From assembly GCA_947448415.1 (NCBI GenBank), contig CANFMT010000002.1:126698-160101 (forward strand): DNA of 33,404 nucleotides, in the 5' to 3' direction. The translations under genes and the position numbers were made by a program. This stretch comes from Burkholderiaceae bacterium. GTDB lineage: Bacteria > Pseudomonadota > Gammaproteobacteria > Burkholderiales > Burkholderiaceae. This document shows, piece by piece, positions 23,937 through 31,178 of this stretch. The notes beneath the pieces are model-generated. The model had not been told where the DNA came from. It was given only the letters and a program-made list of their open reading frames with translations, and ran no database searches. Position 1 is the stretch's first letter. Each line of letters opens with the position of its first letter.

Positions 23937-24692
23937 TTAGTTAAGCCAAGGCGCCTTTGCTAGCACCGGCTTTAACCCAGTTTTACGTATTTGATCAGCA
24001 ACCTCAGTAGAGGCCAGGAACTCAATCAAGTGGCGGGCTTGCTCTTCTTTTTGGGTATTACTTCCAATGCCCGCTGAGAAGAAAAAAGATCGTTGCGCCT
24101 CAGGCGGTAAGTCGCCTAAGATTTTGATCCCCTGAATCGGTAGTAATTCACTCAATTGTTGAAAGCCAAGATCAGCTTCATTTCTCATAAGGATTGTGCC
24201 AACTCGTTCACTAAAGATTTTCTTGGCCTTAACTGACATTTCGTCCGCAATGCCTAATTGAGGAAATAATTCCGTAGAAAGATATGTGCCACTTGCACTG
24301 GCTGAATAAGCAATCCTGCCAATGGTGAGCAAAGTATGTTTAAAAGATTCTAGTGTGCTGATATCAGGAACGGGATCGCCTTCTCGAATGGCAGCTGCAA
24401 TTTGCGATGACACTAAATCAACTCGAGTACCATTTTTAATCTTGTCCTCATGGATAAAATTATCGAGGGCCGAACCAGCCAATACAAAAACATCAAATTT
24501 TTGTCCCTGACTCAATCTGGTTGGAATGGAGTCATGGGCCGCACCAATGGATGAGCCAAACGATAGCTCAACTTTGACTTGATATTTTTGCTCGTAGAGG
24601 GGCAGCAAATCCTTGAGAGCCGCAGCAAAAGCCCCTGAAGTAATTACTTGCAAGGGGCCGTGCGGCGAAGTGGTTACGCTTCTTAATGTCAT
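23937..24692 (-). CDS. ModA-like (SBP_bac_11) binding protein without signal peptide
   Basis: Protein of 251 residues with the fold pattern of molybdate ABC-transporter binding proteins: LQVITSGAFAAALKDLLPLY at the N-terminus, SFGSSIGAAHDSI, then KFDVFVLAGSALDNFI and a second lobe. Unlike ModA it starts directly with the first strand (MTLRSVTTSPHGPLQ) and has no signal peptide. An in-frame TAG at 24720-24722, only nine codons before the ATG, leaves no room for one. It is therefore probably cytoplasmic and may sense or sequester an anion or organic acid rather than feed a transporter. One base separates its ATG from the Bug receptor stop, so the two are co-expressed. Confidence 0.85.
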   Translation of the reverse strand: MTLRSVTTSPHGPLQVITSGAFAAALKDLLPLYEQKYQVKVELSFGSSIGAAHDSIPTRLSQGQKFDVFVLAGSALDNFIHEDKIKNGTRVDLVSSQIAAAIREGDPVPDISTLESFKHTLLTIGRIAYSASASGTYLSTELFPQLGIADEMSVKAKKIFSERVGTILMRNEADLGFQQLSELLPIQGIKILGDLPPEAQRSFFFSAGIGSNTQKEEQARHLIEFLASTEVADQIRKTGLKPVLAKAPWLN

Positions 24693-24693
24693 A

Positions 24694-25668
24694 TTAATCA
24701 GCAGTAATTTTTGCGCTATCTACTAATTTTTTCCAACGCACTACTTCTTTTTGTACTAAGTTTTTCAGTTGCGCAGGGGTTCCTGTTTCCACTTCTGCGC
24801 CTTGGTCTTCAATCTTTTTCTCATTTGCCTTGTCAGTCAAAGTGAGATTAAGTTCTTTATTGAGGCGGTCAATGATTGGCTTAGGGGTTTTTGCTGGAGC
24901 AAATAAGCCGTACCACTGTGTAACGTTCATATTGGCGATGCCCTGCTCTTTTAATGTGGGAACATTTGGAAGTACGGCCGAGCGTTTTTCACCTGCAATG
25001 CCCAAGGCTTTTAGCTTGCCACCAGTAACTTGTGGGAATGCACTAAATAAACTTGGGAACATCACTTGAGTGGTGCCACCAATAGTGTCAACAATCGCAG
25101 GGGCAGATCCTTTGTATGGAACATGCAATATCTGGGTGCCAGTGCTGATTTGAAAGAGTTCAGCTGCCAAATGAGGGGCGGTTCCTTTGCCAGCAGAAGC
25201 GTAGCTAATGGAGTCTGGTTTGGCTTTTAAAAGAGCCACTAATTCTTTAGCGTTATTGACAGGTAGGCTATTAGTGACTACCAATAGGGTTGGTGAATTT
25301 GCCACCATGCCGATTGGTTCAAAATCAGCAATCGGATCGTATTTAAGTTTTTGCAAGGCAGGGTTGATGGCGTGAGTGGCAATGTAGCCAAAAATAATGG
25401 TGTAGCCATCTGGTGCTGCACGCGCCACGTATTCGGCGGCAATTGCACCGTTCGCGCCTGGTTTGTTGTCAACAATTACGGGCTGACCCATTTTTTGACT
25501 TAAGCCCTGTGCAATGATGCGAGCCATTGCGTCATTGGCGCCCCCTGGTGCAGTCGGGACTACCAAGGTAATGGTTTTATTGGGATATGGCTCCGCAGCG
25601 GTTGCCACATTCAGGAAGGCTGGCAGGCATAAGGCGCCCAATATCATGGCTTTTAGTATCTTTTTCAT
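24694..25668 (-). CDS. Bug/TctC family tripartite tricarboxylate transporter receptor
   Basis: Periplasmic binding protein of 324 residues. Signal peptide of about 25 residues (MKKILKAMILGALCLPAFL..., ending ATAA), then YPNKTITLVVPTAPGGANDA with the ligand-loop GG and Asp, VVDNKPGANGAIAAEYV and RAAPDGYTIIFGY. ATG 25668 is chosen because a GGAG site lies eight bases upstream and the signal peptide starts there; the longer frame from 25734 runs into the control region. It diverges from a LysR regulator gene and is followed by the ModA-like gene. Ligand unknown. Confidence 0.93.
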   Translation of the reverse strand: MKKILKAMILGALCLPAFLNVATAAEPYPNKTITLVVPTAPGGANDAMARIIAQGLSQKMGQPVIVDNKPGANGAIAAEYVARAAPDGYTIIFGYIATHAINPALQKLKYDPIADFEPIGMVANSPTLLVVTNSLPVNNAKELVALLKAKPDSISYASAGKGTAPHLAAELFQISTGTQILHVPYKGSAPAIVDTIGGTTQVMFPSLFSAFPQVTGGKLKALGIAGEKRSAVLPNVPTLKEQGIANMNVTQWYGLFAPAKTPKPIIDRLNKELNLTLTDKANEKKIEDQGAEVETGTPAQLKNLVQKEVVRWKKLVDSAKITAD

Positions 25669-25732
25669 TGAAAGTCTCCGTAAGATTTTGTTTCTAGCTT
25701 GCCGTGATTTTTGCACTATTCCTTGATTTTGC

Positions 25733-25744
25733 ATATTGCAATAT
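25733..25744. promoter_or_regulatory. Perfect 12-bp palindrome, candidate regulator site
   Basis: ATATTGCAATAT, fully self-complementary, in the 111-base gap between the LysR gene and the Bug/ModA-like operon. It is 65 bases from the Bug ATG, the distance at which LysR proteins contact the activation site near the -35 region. Binding is inferred. Confidence 0.45.
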
Positions 25745-25750
25745 TATTAA

Positions 25751-25767
25751 GTATTAATGCATAATAC
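25751..25767. promoter_or_regulatory. LysR-type dyad, candidate recognition site
   Basis: GTATTAATGCATAATAC: arms GTATT and AATAC around a 7-base centre containing ATGCAT. It ends 13 bases before the LysR ATG (25780) and fits the LysR T-N11-A interrupted-dyad rule, consistent with autoregulation and activation of the divergent operon. Confidence 0.5.
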
Positions 25768-25779
25768 ACATCAATAACG

Positions 25780-26679
25780 ATGCCAATTAACTTTGACCTT
25801 CATGATTTACAAGCATTTGTGGCTGCCGCAGAAATTAAAAGCTTTAAAAAAGCCGCGGAATCTATCAATATTTCTCAGCCTGCCTTTAGTCGCCGCATTG
25901 AAAAACTTGAATCTGCTTTGGGTGTAAAGCTCATCGATCGAGATACTCGAAATATGGAATTAACCTCTATCGGGCGCGACTTTGCCAAAAAATCAAAACT
26001 GCTTTTAGAGGGTCTTGACGAAGCGCTTTTAGGTATTGAGGGGGTTTGGGGAGGGCGTATGGGAGAAATTACGATTGCCTGTGTTCCTTCGGCGGTGTAC
26101 TACTTTTTGCCGCAGGTACTGAGTAAGTACCATGAAATCTTTCCAAAGATTCGCATCAAGATACATGACGCTAGCGCAAATGAAGTGCTTTCGATCGTCG
26201 CTAGTGGGGAGGCGGATTTTGGTGTGAATTTTGTGGGTAGCGATGAATCCAATATTGAGTTCAAAACGATCTTCGAGGAATTATTTGTAGTGGCTTGCCG
26301 CAAAGATCATCTTCTGAGTAAGAAGAAAAAAGTGACTTGGGAAGAGGTGAGTCAATATGATTTTATGTCTGTCTCAAAGTCCTCGGGAAATCGGATGTTG
26401 ATCGATTTAGCTTTAGCAGGAAAATCGCAAGCTCCAAATATTATTTATGAGGCGCAACACGTCACCACATTATTAGGCTTGGTTGAGGCTGGCATGGGTA
26501 TTGCAGTAGTTCCCTCATTGGCGATGCCAAGTAAAGACCATCCGGTATTAGCCAGCATTCCCTTGATTGATCCTGTTGTATCAAGGCGTATTGGCTTGAT
26601 TAAAAAGAAAGGCCGTAGCCTTGCACCTGCTGCAGAGAAGCTTTACGAACTGTTGTCAGCCTTAACTCGAAAGGCTTAA
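25780..26679 (+). CDS. LysR family transcriptional regulator
   Basis: DNA-binding regulator of 299 residues. The N-terminal winged helix-turn-helix (about 4-65) is clear: DLQAFVAAAEIKSFKKAAES, INISQPAFSRRIEKLE and GVKLIDRDTRNMELTSIG. The rest (about 90-295) is a LysR substrate-binding domain that should bind a small coinducer. It diverges from the Bug receptor/ModA-like operon, with two inverted repeats between them, and is probably its activator as well as self-repressor. There is no strong Shine-Dalgarno; the mRNA leader may be very short. It converges with trhO, 7 bases apart. Confidence 0.93.
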   Translation: MPINFDLHDLQAFVAAAEIKSFKKAAESINISQPAFSRRIEKLESALGVKLIDRDTRNMELTSIGRDFAKKSKLLLEGLDEALLGIEGVWGGRMGEITIACVPSAVYYFLPQVLSKYHEIFPKIRIKIHDASANEVLSIVASGEADFGVNFVGSDESNIEFKTIFEELFVVACRKDHLLSKKKKVTWEEVSQYDFMSVSKSSGNRMLIDLALAGKSQAPNIIYEAQHVTTLLGLVEAGMGIAVVPSLAMPSKDHPVLASIPLIDPVVSRRIGLIKKKGRSLAPAAEKLYELLSALTRKA

Positions 26680-26686
26680 GCAATTC

Positions 26687-27457
26687 TTAACTCGTCTTAA
26701 TGTTTTTTCTAGCAGAATGCTCTATTGGAATGACACTTAAGTCGGGCTCAAGAGCTTCGCGAGTATCAAAAACAAAGCAACTACCTTGGTAGTGAGCGGA
26801 TCCAACTTCTTCGAAGTATTTCAAGATGCCACCCTCTAATTGGTAGCTATGTTGCATACCGATTTCGCGCATATAAAGACCTGATTTTTCGCAGCGGATA
26901 CCACCAGTACAAAAACTGACTAATGTTTTATCTGCTAGTTCTTCTTTGCGGGCAGAAATCGCATCTGGAAACTCAGTAAACTTTTCAATATTAAAGTGAA
27001 GTGCATTTTCAAAAGTGCCGTAGTCAACTTCAAAAGCATTACGCGTATCCACCATCACTACTGGACGACCAAGATCGTCTGTTCCTCGATCAAGCCACTC
27101 CCGTAACTTTTTTGGAGAAATAAAGTTAGCTCGCCCTTCTTCTGGGCGAATGGCTGGATGATTCATGCGAATGATTTCATTCTTGAGTTTGATCAACATC
27201 TTCTTAAAAGGTTGATCCTCTGACCAGCTTTCTTTTGCTTCTAGTGGTTTAAAGCGTGAATCAGAGCGCAGCCAGTCTAAAAATCCACGCAATTGATCTG
27301 TCTTACCCGCAAGAAACATATTGATGCCCTCGCCAGTCAATAGGATGGTGCCCTTCAGTTGGCGCTCATTGCATTGATCCAGCATCTTGGTGCGCAACTC
27401 TGGCAGCCCATCTAGGCTGACAAACAAGTACGCAGCAATATTCAAAATTGACTTCAT
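26687..27457 (-). CDS. trhO: tRNA uridine(34) hydroxylase TrhO (rhodanese-fold)
   Basis: Cytoplasmic tRNA modification enzyme of 256 residues that in characterised homologues (YceA) uses O2 to make 5-hydroxyuridine at the wobble position. The N-terminal ferredoxin-like domain (about 1-95, NIAAYLFVSLDG and GTILLTGEGINMFLAG) is followed by a rhodanese domain (about 110-230) with the active loop SFCTGGIRCEKSG, catalytic C183 and second C189. The C-terminal extension of E. coli YceA is shorter here, as in other short members. ATG 27457 is preferred over the in-frame GTG at 27469. It stands alone and converges with the LysR gene. Confidence 0.92.
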   Translation of the reverse strand: MKSILNIAAYLFVSLDGLPELRTKMLDQCNERQLKGTILLTGEGINMFLAGKTDQLRGFLDWLRSDSRFKPLEAKESWSEDQPFKKMLIKLKNEIIRMNHPAIRPEEGRANFISPKKLREWLDRGTDDLGRPVVMVDTRNAFEVDYGTFENALHFNIEKFTEFPDAISARKEELADKTLVSFCTGGIRCEKSGLYMREIGMQHSYQLEGGILKYFEEVGSAHYQGSCFVFDTREALEPDLSVIPIEHSARKNIKTS

Positions 27458-27544
27458 TTTTTCTCTCACATAACAACCCCAGCATTATCGAGCAAATAGG
27501 CCTTTTGGGTGGTAATCTTGAGGGCTGATTAAAGGAGACATTTC

Positions 27545-28540
27545 ATGCCGTATTTAGACAAAATAGCAAAAAGCGTCCTGTTTTTTGCTTTATTTGCCGT
27601 CAGCGCCTTAGGTTTTGCTCAAACTGCTGGCGTGGGTTCTTGGCCTACTCAAAAGCCGATTCGTTTGATTGCGGTATTCCCGCCAGGTGGGTCAGTAGAT
27701 CAAGTGGCTCGTGTATTGGCCCCTGCATTGCAGATTGAGCTGAAGCAAAACGTGATAGTTGAGAACGTTGGCGGTGCCTCTGGTGTTATTGGTACGGCAG
27801 CCATGACGCGCTCCGATCCTGATGGCTATACCTTTGCGGTGGTATTTGATACTCATGGAGTAAACCCAAGCCTCAAAGATAAGCTTCCCTACGACACTAT
27901 TAAAGATATTAGTCCGGTCATTTTGGTTGGTACCTCGCCGATGGTTTTGGTAGCTAGCAAGAAATCCGGTATCACTAGCTTTAAGCAGTTGGTAGATATG
28001 TCTAAGACTGGTAAGCAATTTAGCTATGGCTCAATTGGTATCGGCAGCTTGGGGCATTTAGCGATGGCTCGACTTGCCAAGCAAGCAGGTTTTGATTGGA
28101 ACCATATTCCCTATCGTGGCGGCGGTCCTTTGATGCAAGATGCTTTAGGTGGTCAGGTTGAATTAGCAGTTGGATCTGAGTTTTTGGTGAAGCCACATAT
28201 TGATAGCGGCGGTGTGGTTCCATTGGTGATTACGACAGCCAAAAGATCACCTTCATTACCTAAAGTTCCAACCATCTCCGAAAGTGGTTTCCCAGGATTT
28301 AGTGCGCCAGCATGGTGGGCAGTTTTAGCTCCAGGTAAAACTCCACAGTCAATTGTGGATGCCATGAATAAGGCTTTAAACAAAGTACTCAAAACACCTT
28401 CAGTTGCCGAGAAGTTTAAGTCCCAAGGAATTGAGATTGTTGGCGGCACTCCAGAAACTGCAAGAGAATTTATTGGTAAGCAAGTTGGTATCTGGGGTAA
28501 GTTTGTTATCGAAAATAATATTAAAGAAACTGGTCAGTAA
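27545..28540 (+). CDS. Bug/TctC family tripartite tricarboxylate transporter receptor
   Basis: Periplasmic binding protein of 331 residues. Signal peptide of about 25 residues ending ALGFA, then SWPTQKPIRLIAVFPPGGSV, the ligand loop followed by D; VENVGGASGVIGTAAM and SDPDGYTFAVVF follow. AAAGGAG precedes the ATG at good spacing. It opens a plus-strand cluster: carboxymuconolactone decarboxylase-like protein 9 bases later, then pirin and a methyltransferase. The receptor ligand may be an aromatic-derived acid, judged from these neighbours; that is inference. Confidence 0.92.
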   Translation: MPYLDKIAKSVLFFALFAVSALGFAQTAGVGSWPTQKPIRLIAVFPPGGSVDQVARVLAPALQIELKQNVIVENVGGASGVIGTAAMTRSDPDGYTFAVVFDTHGVNPSLKDKLPYDTIKDISPVILVGTSPMVLVASKKSGITSFKQLVDMSKTGKQFSYGSIGIGSLGHLAMARLAKQAGFDWNHIPYRGGGPLMQDALGGQVELAVGSEFLVKPHIDSGGVVPLVITTAKRSPSLPKVPTISESGFPGFSAPAWWAVLAPGKTPQSIVDAMNKALNKVLKTPSVAEKFKSQGIEIVGGTPETAREFIGKQVGIWGKFVIENNIKETGQ

Positions 28541-28549
28541 AGGGTCCTT

Positions 28550-29101
28550 ATGTCAGAACGTTTAATCCCGTATCAACCCATGGATTTGGCAGAGCCAGCC
28601 GAGTTAGTTGCTGCTATTCGTAAAAGGCGTGGCGGTCAATTTATTAACTTAGATCGTATGCTGTTGCATAGCGTGCCAATTGCCGAGGGGTGGAATCATT
28701 TCATTGGTGAAATTCGCAATAATTTGTCACTAGACCCCAAGCTACGTGAGTTGGCGATGTGCGGTGTTGCGGTCCTTAATGGCGCTGAATATGAATTCTT
28801 TCATCATGCGCCGCCATTTAAGAAGGCAGGTGGCACAGAGGAGCAGGTAGAAGGCCTTCGTTTAATTGGTCAGCCAAATTTCCCAAGAAACTTGTTTTCT
28901 CAGTTGGAAAATGATGCGGCTGATCTTACGTTTCAGATGACGCGCAATATTAAAGTTGAGCCAGAACTGATGAAGCGACTGCAAAAGTCTTTGGGTAATA
29001 CCGATGCAGTTGAGTTGGTGACTGTGATTGCCGCTTACAACATGGTGTCACGCTTCTTGATCGCTTTGGATGTGAATCCTGAAGATCATCCTCCGGCTTA
29101 A
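28550..29101 (+). CDS. Carboxymuconolactone decarboxylase family protein
   Basis: Protein of 183 residues of the CMD/AhpD-like fold. The core region NNLSLDPKLRELAMCGVAVLNGAEYEFF followed by HHAPPFKKAGGTEEQVEGL matches the family. The CxxC pair of peroxidase-type AhpD proteins is absent (only a single Cys in AMCGV), so a thiol-peroxidase role is unlikely; decarboxylase or an unknown activity remains. It begins nine bases after the Bug receptor stop, with AGGG ahead of the ATG, and is followed 12 bases later by pirin. Confidence 0.87.
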   Translation: MSERLIPYQPMDLAEPAELVAAIRKRRGGQFINLDRMLLHSVPIAEGWNHFIGEIRNNLSLDPKLRELAMCGVAVLNGAEYEFFHHAPPFKKAGGTEEQVEGLRLIGQPNFPRNLFSQLENDAADLTFQMTRNIKVEPELMKRLQKSLGNTDAVELVTVIAAYNMVSRFLIALDVNPEDHPPA

Positions 29102-29113
29102 CTAAGCCTTCTC

Positions 29114-29968
29114 ATGATCCGCAACATTCAAACAATCATTCCAGGAATTGCCACCTCTGATGGTGCGGGCGTTAAATTGCGTCGCAGTATTGGAGGGCAA
29201 AATCAAGTCAGACTTGATCCTTTCCTGATGTTGGATGAATTTTCATCAAATGATCCAAATGATTATGTTGCGGGTTTTCCTGCTCATCCGCATCGCGGCT
29301 TTGAGACGGTCACTTATATGCTCGAAGGCCACATGCTGCATGAAGATCACCTTGGAAATCAGGGGCACCTAAAGACCGGCGGAGTGCAGTGGATGACGGC
29401 TGGGCGAGGCATCATTCATTCGGAGATGCCTCAGCAGGTCAGCGGAGCAATGCGCGGCTTTCAGTTGTGGATTAACTTGCCCGCAAAAGAAAAGATGAAG
29501 CCGGCAGGTTATCAAGATATTCAAGTTGAGGATATCCCTCAAATTGCTTTGTCAAATGGCGGCTCAGTCAAAATTATTGCTGGTGCTTACGAAAATGAAG
29601 GTACTGTTGTTAGTGGCCCAATTCAGGGGATCACAACTGCACCATTATTTTTAGATGTGCATTTGCCACCCAATGCGGAATTTGAGCAGAGCATTCCAAA
29701 AGAGCTAAATGCTTTTGTTTATATGTATGAAGGTGACTTGGAGCTTGGTGCACCAAAGCAAGCTGCGCCAAAACAGGCTGCGATTGTTTTGGGTAATGGG
29801 GATCGATTAAAAGTCTTATCAGGTGCCGCAGGAGCGCAATTTATTGTGCTTGCAGGATTACCATTGAATGAGCCTATTGTGCAGTATGGCCCCTTTGTTA
29901 TGAACACACGTGCTGAGATTGAGCAAGCAGTCGATGATTATCAAAATAATCGCTTTGTGATCGCTTAA
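29114..29968 (+). CDS. Pirin family protein (bicupin)
   Basis: Metal-binding bicupin of 284 residues. The four metal ligands are present: H58 and H60 in FPAHPHRGFETV, H102 and E104 in GIIHSEMP. Bacterial pirins can act as quercetin 2,3-dioxygenases or as regulators. The second cupin domain carries a small tandem Ala-Pro-Lys-Gln-Ala insertion (APKQAAPKQAA) near residue 215. It follows the CMD-like gene and directly abuts the methyltransferase start, consistent with an operon. Pirin next to a CMD-like gene is suggestive of aromatic or flavonoid oxidation, but this is not shown. Confidence 0.92.
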   Translation: MIRNIQTIIPGIATSDGAGVKLRRSIGGQNQVRLDPFLMLDEFSSNDPNDYVAGFPAHPHRGFETVTYMLEGHMLHEDHLGNQGHLKTGGVQWMTAGRGIIHSEMPQQVSGAMRGFQLWINLPAKEKMKPAGYQDIQVEDIPQIALSNGGSVKIIAGAYENEGTVVSGPIQGITTAPLFLDVHLPPNAEFEQSIPKELNAFVYMYEGDLELGAPKQAAPKQAAIVLGNGDRLKVLSGAAGAQFIVLAGLPLNEPIVQYGPFVMNTRAEIEQAVDDYQNNRFVIA

Positions 29969-31147
29969 GTGAGTCAGGGCGCAATGCTTCAGTGGTCTGA
30001 GGGAGACCAAATATGCTCAGCTAAATGGCATTCTGAAAATGGCATTGCCCCACATCAAAAAATTCAAATAGTTGATGACACCCTAACCGCCGATATTGCT
30101 TATCGATTGGCTTGTGAGGGAACTGCACTGCTCTACAGGGGCGATTTTCAAAATGCTCGACAACTCTTGCAGGCTCTGGTGAGAAGGGTGGACAAGCCTT
30201 CTAAGAAGTCTAAAAGGGTTGAGAAGGTAGAGAAAGAGAAAACGCGTACCCCAATAGATCTTTTCAATCTACATCGCCTTTCTCAGTCACAGCGTGCCCG
30301 GATTTTGGGAATGTTGCTTATACAGATCAACGCTGATCACTCTATTTCTCTTAGGCGCGCACCAGATGTAGCGCAAGCTTGCCTAGAAGCATATGGAAGA
30401 TGTGCGGAATCCTATGTTGTTTCATTACGTGAATTACTAGGGGTTATAAGCGCCCATGAATGGCGCAAGAATGGTGTGCAAGTGCTAACTAGAGATGATG
30501 AAGAGATACGTATTTATCCTCACTACGGCGTATTTTCTCCGGTCCGGGGCGAATATATTGACTTGCTTTTGAAGGTGCCGCTGCCAAATGCTCTGCAGAA
30601 AAACTCTGTTGCATTCGATATTGGTACTGGTACCGGTGTTTTATCTGTTGTATTGGCGGTACGAGGGATTAGTCAGATAGTAGCAACAGATTCAGATCAG
30701 AGGGCTGTTATTTGCGCGCAAGAGAATATTGAGCGCTTAGGTTTATCGTCTCAAGTGCAGATAATGAAAACCCATTTATTCCCCGATGAAAAAGCGGCGC
30801 TCATTGTTTGTAACCCACCTTGGCTACCTGCAAGGCCAAGCTCTTCTCTAGAGCACGCGGTTTACGATCCTGGAAGTCAAATGCTTAAAGGTTTTTTAAG
30901 TAACTTAAAGATGCACTTACTTCCTGAGGGAGAGGGTTGGTTGATTCTCTCTGATCTTGCGGAGCATCTAGGGCTACGTACCCGAGAGGAGTTGTTGGAG
31001 TGGATTGAACAAGCAGGTCTGGTAGTTAGCAGGCGCCAAGATACTAAACCCGTCCATCAAAAGGCATTTGATAAGACTGATCCACTGTATACAGCAAGAT
31101 CCCAGGAAGTGACATCGCTATGGCATTTGCGCGCTAAATCAACCTAA
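29969..31147 (+). CDS. Class I SAM-dependent methyltransferase (HemK/PrmC or RlmG-like)
   Basis: Protein of 392 residues. The C-terminal methyltransferase domain (about 185-385) has FDIGTGTGVLSV (motif I, 216-227), acidic D241 (ATDSDQRA), and CNPPW (N282-P-P-W285), the motif of enzymes that methylate glutamine side chains or exocyclic base amines. HYGVFSPVRGEYIDLL precedes it as in RNA or release-factor methylases. The N-terminal ~180 residues hold a Lys/Arg-rich linker (KPSKKSKRVEKVEKEK, about 76-91) that could bind RNA. The start is GTG 29969, immediately after the pirin stop; ATG at residue 6 is an alternative. Substrate unknown. Confidence 0.85.
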   Translation: MSQGAMLQWSEGDQICSAKWHSENGIAPHQKIQIVDDTLTADIAYRLACEGTALLYRGDFQNARQLLQALVRRVDKPSKKSKRVEKVEKEKTRTPIDLFNLHRLSQSQRARILGMLLIQINADHSISLRRAPDVAQACLEAYGRCAESYVVSLRELLGVISAHEWRKNGVQVLTRDDEEIRIYPHYGVFSPVRGEYIDLLLKVPLPNALQKNSVAFDIGTGTGVLSVVLAVRGISQIVATDSDQRAVICAQENIERLGLSSQVQIMKTHLFPDEKAALIVCNPPWLPARPSSSLEHAVYDPGSQMLKGFLSNLKMHLLPEGEGWLILSDLAEHLGLRTREELLEWIEQAGLVVSRRQDTKPVHQKAFDKTDPLYTARSQEVTSLWHLRAKST

Positions 31148-31178
31148 AATTCATTTTTTATTCACCTTATAAATCCGC

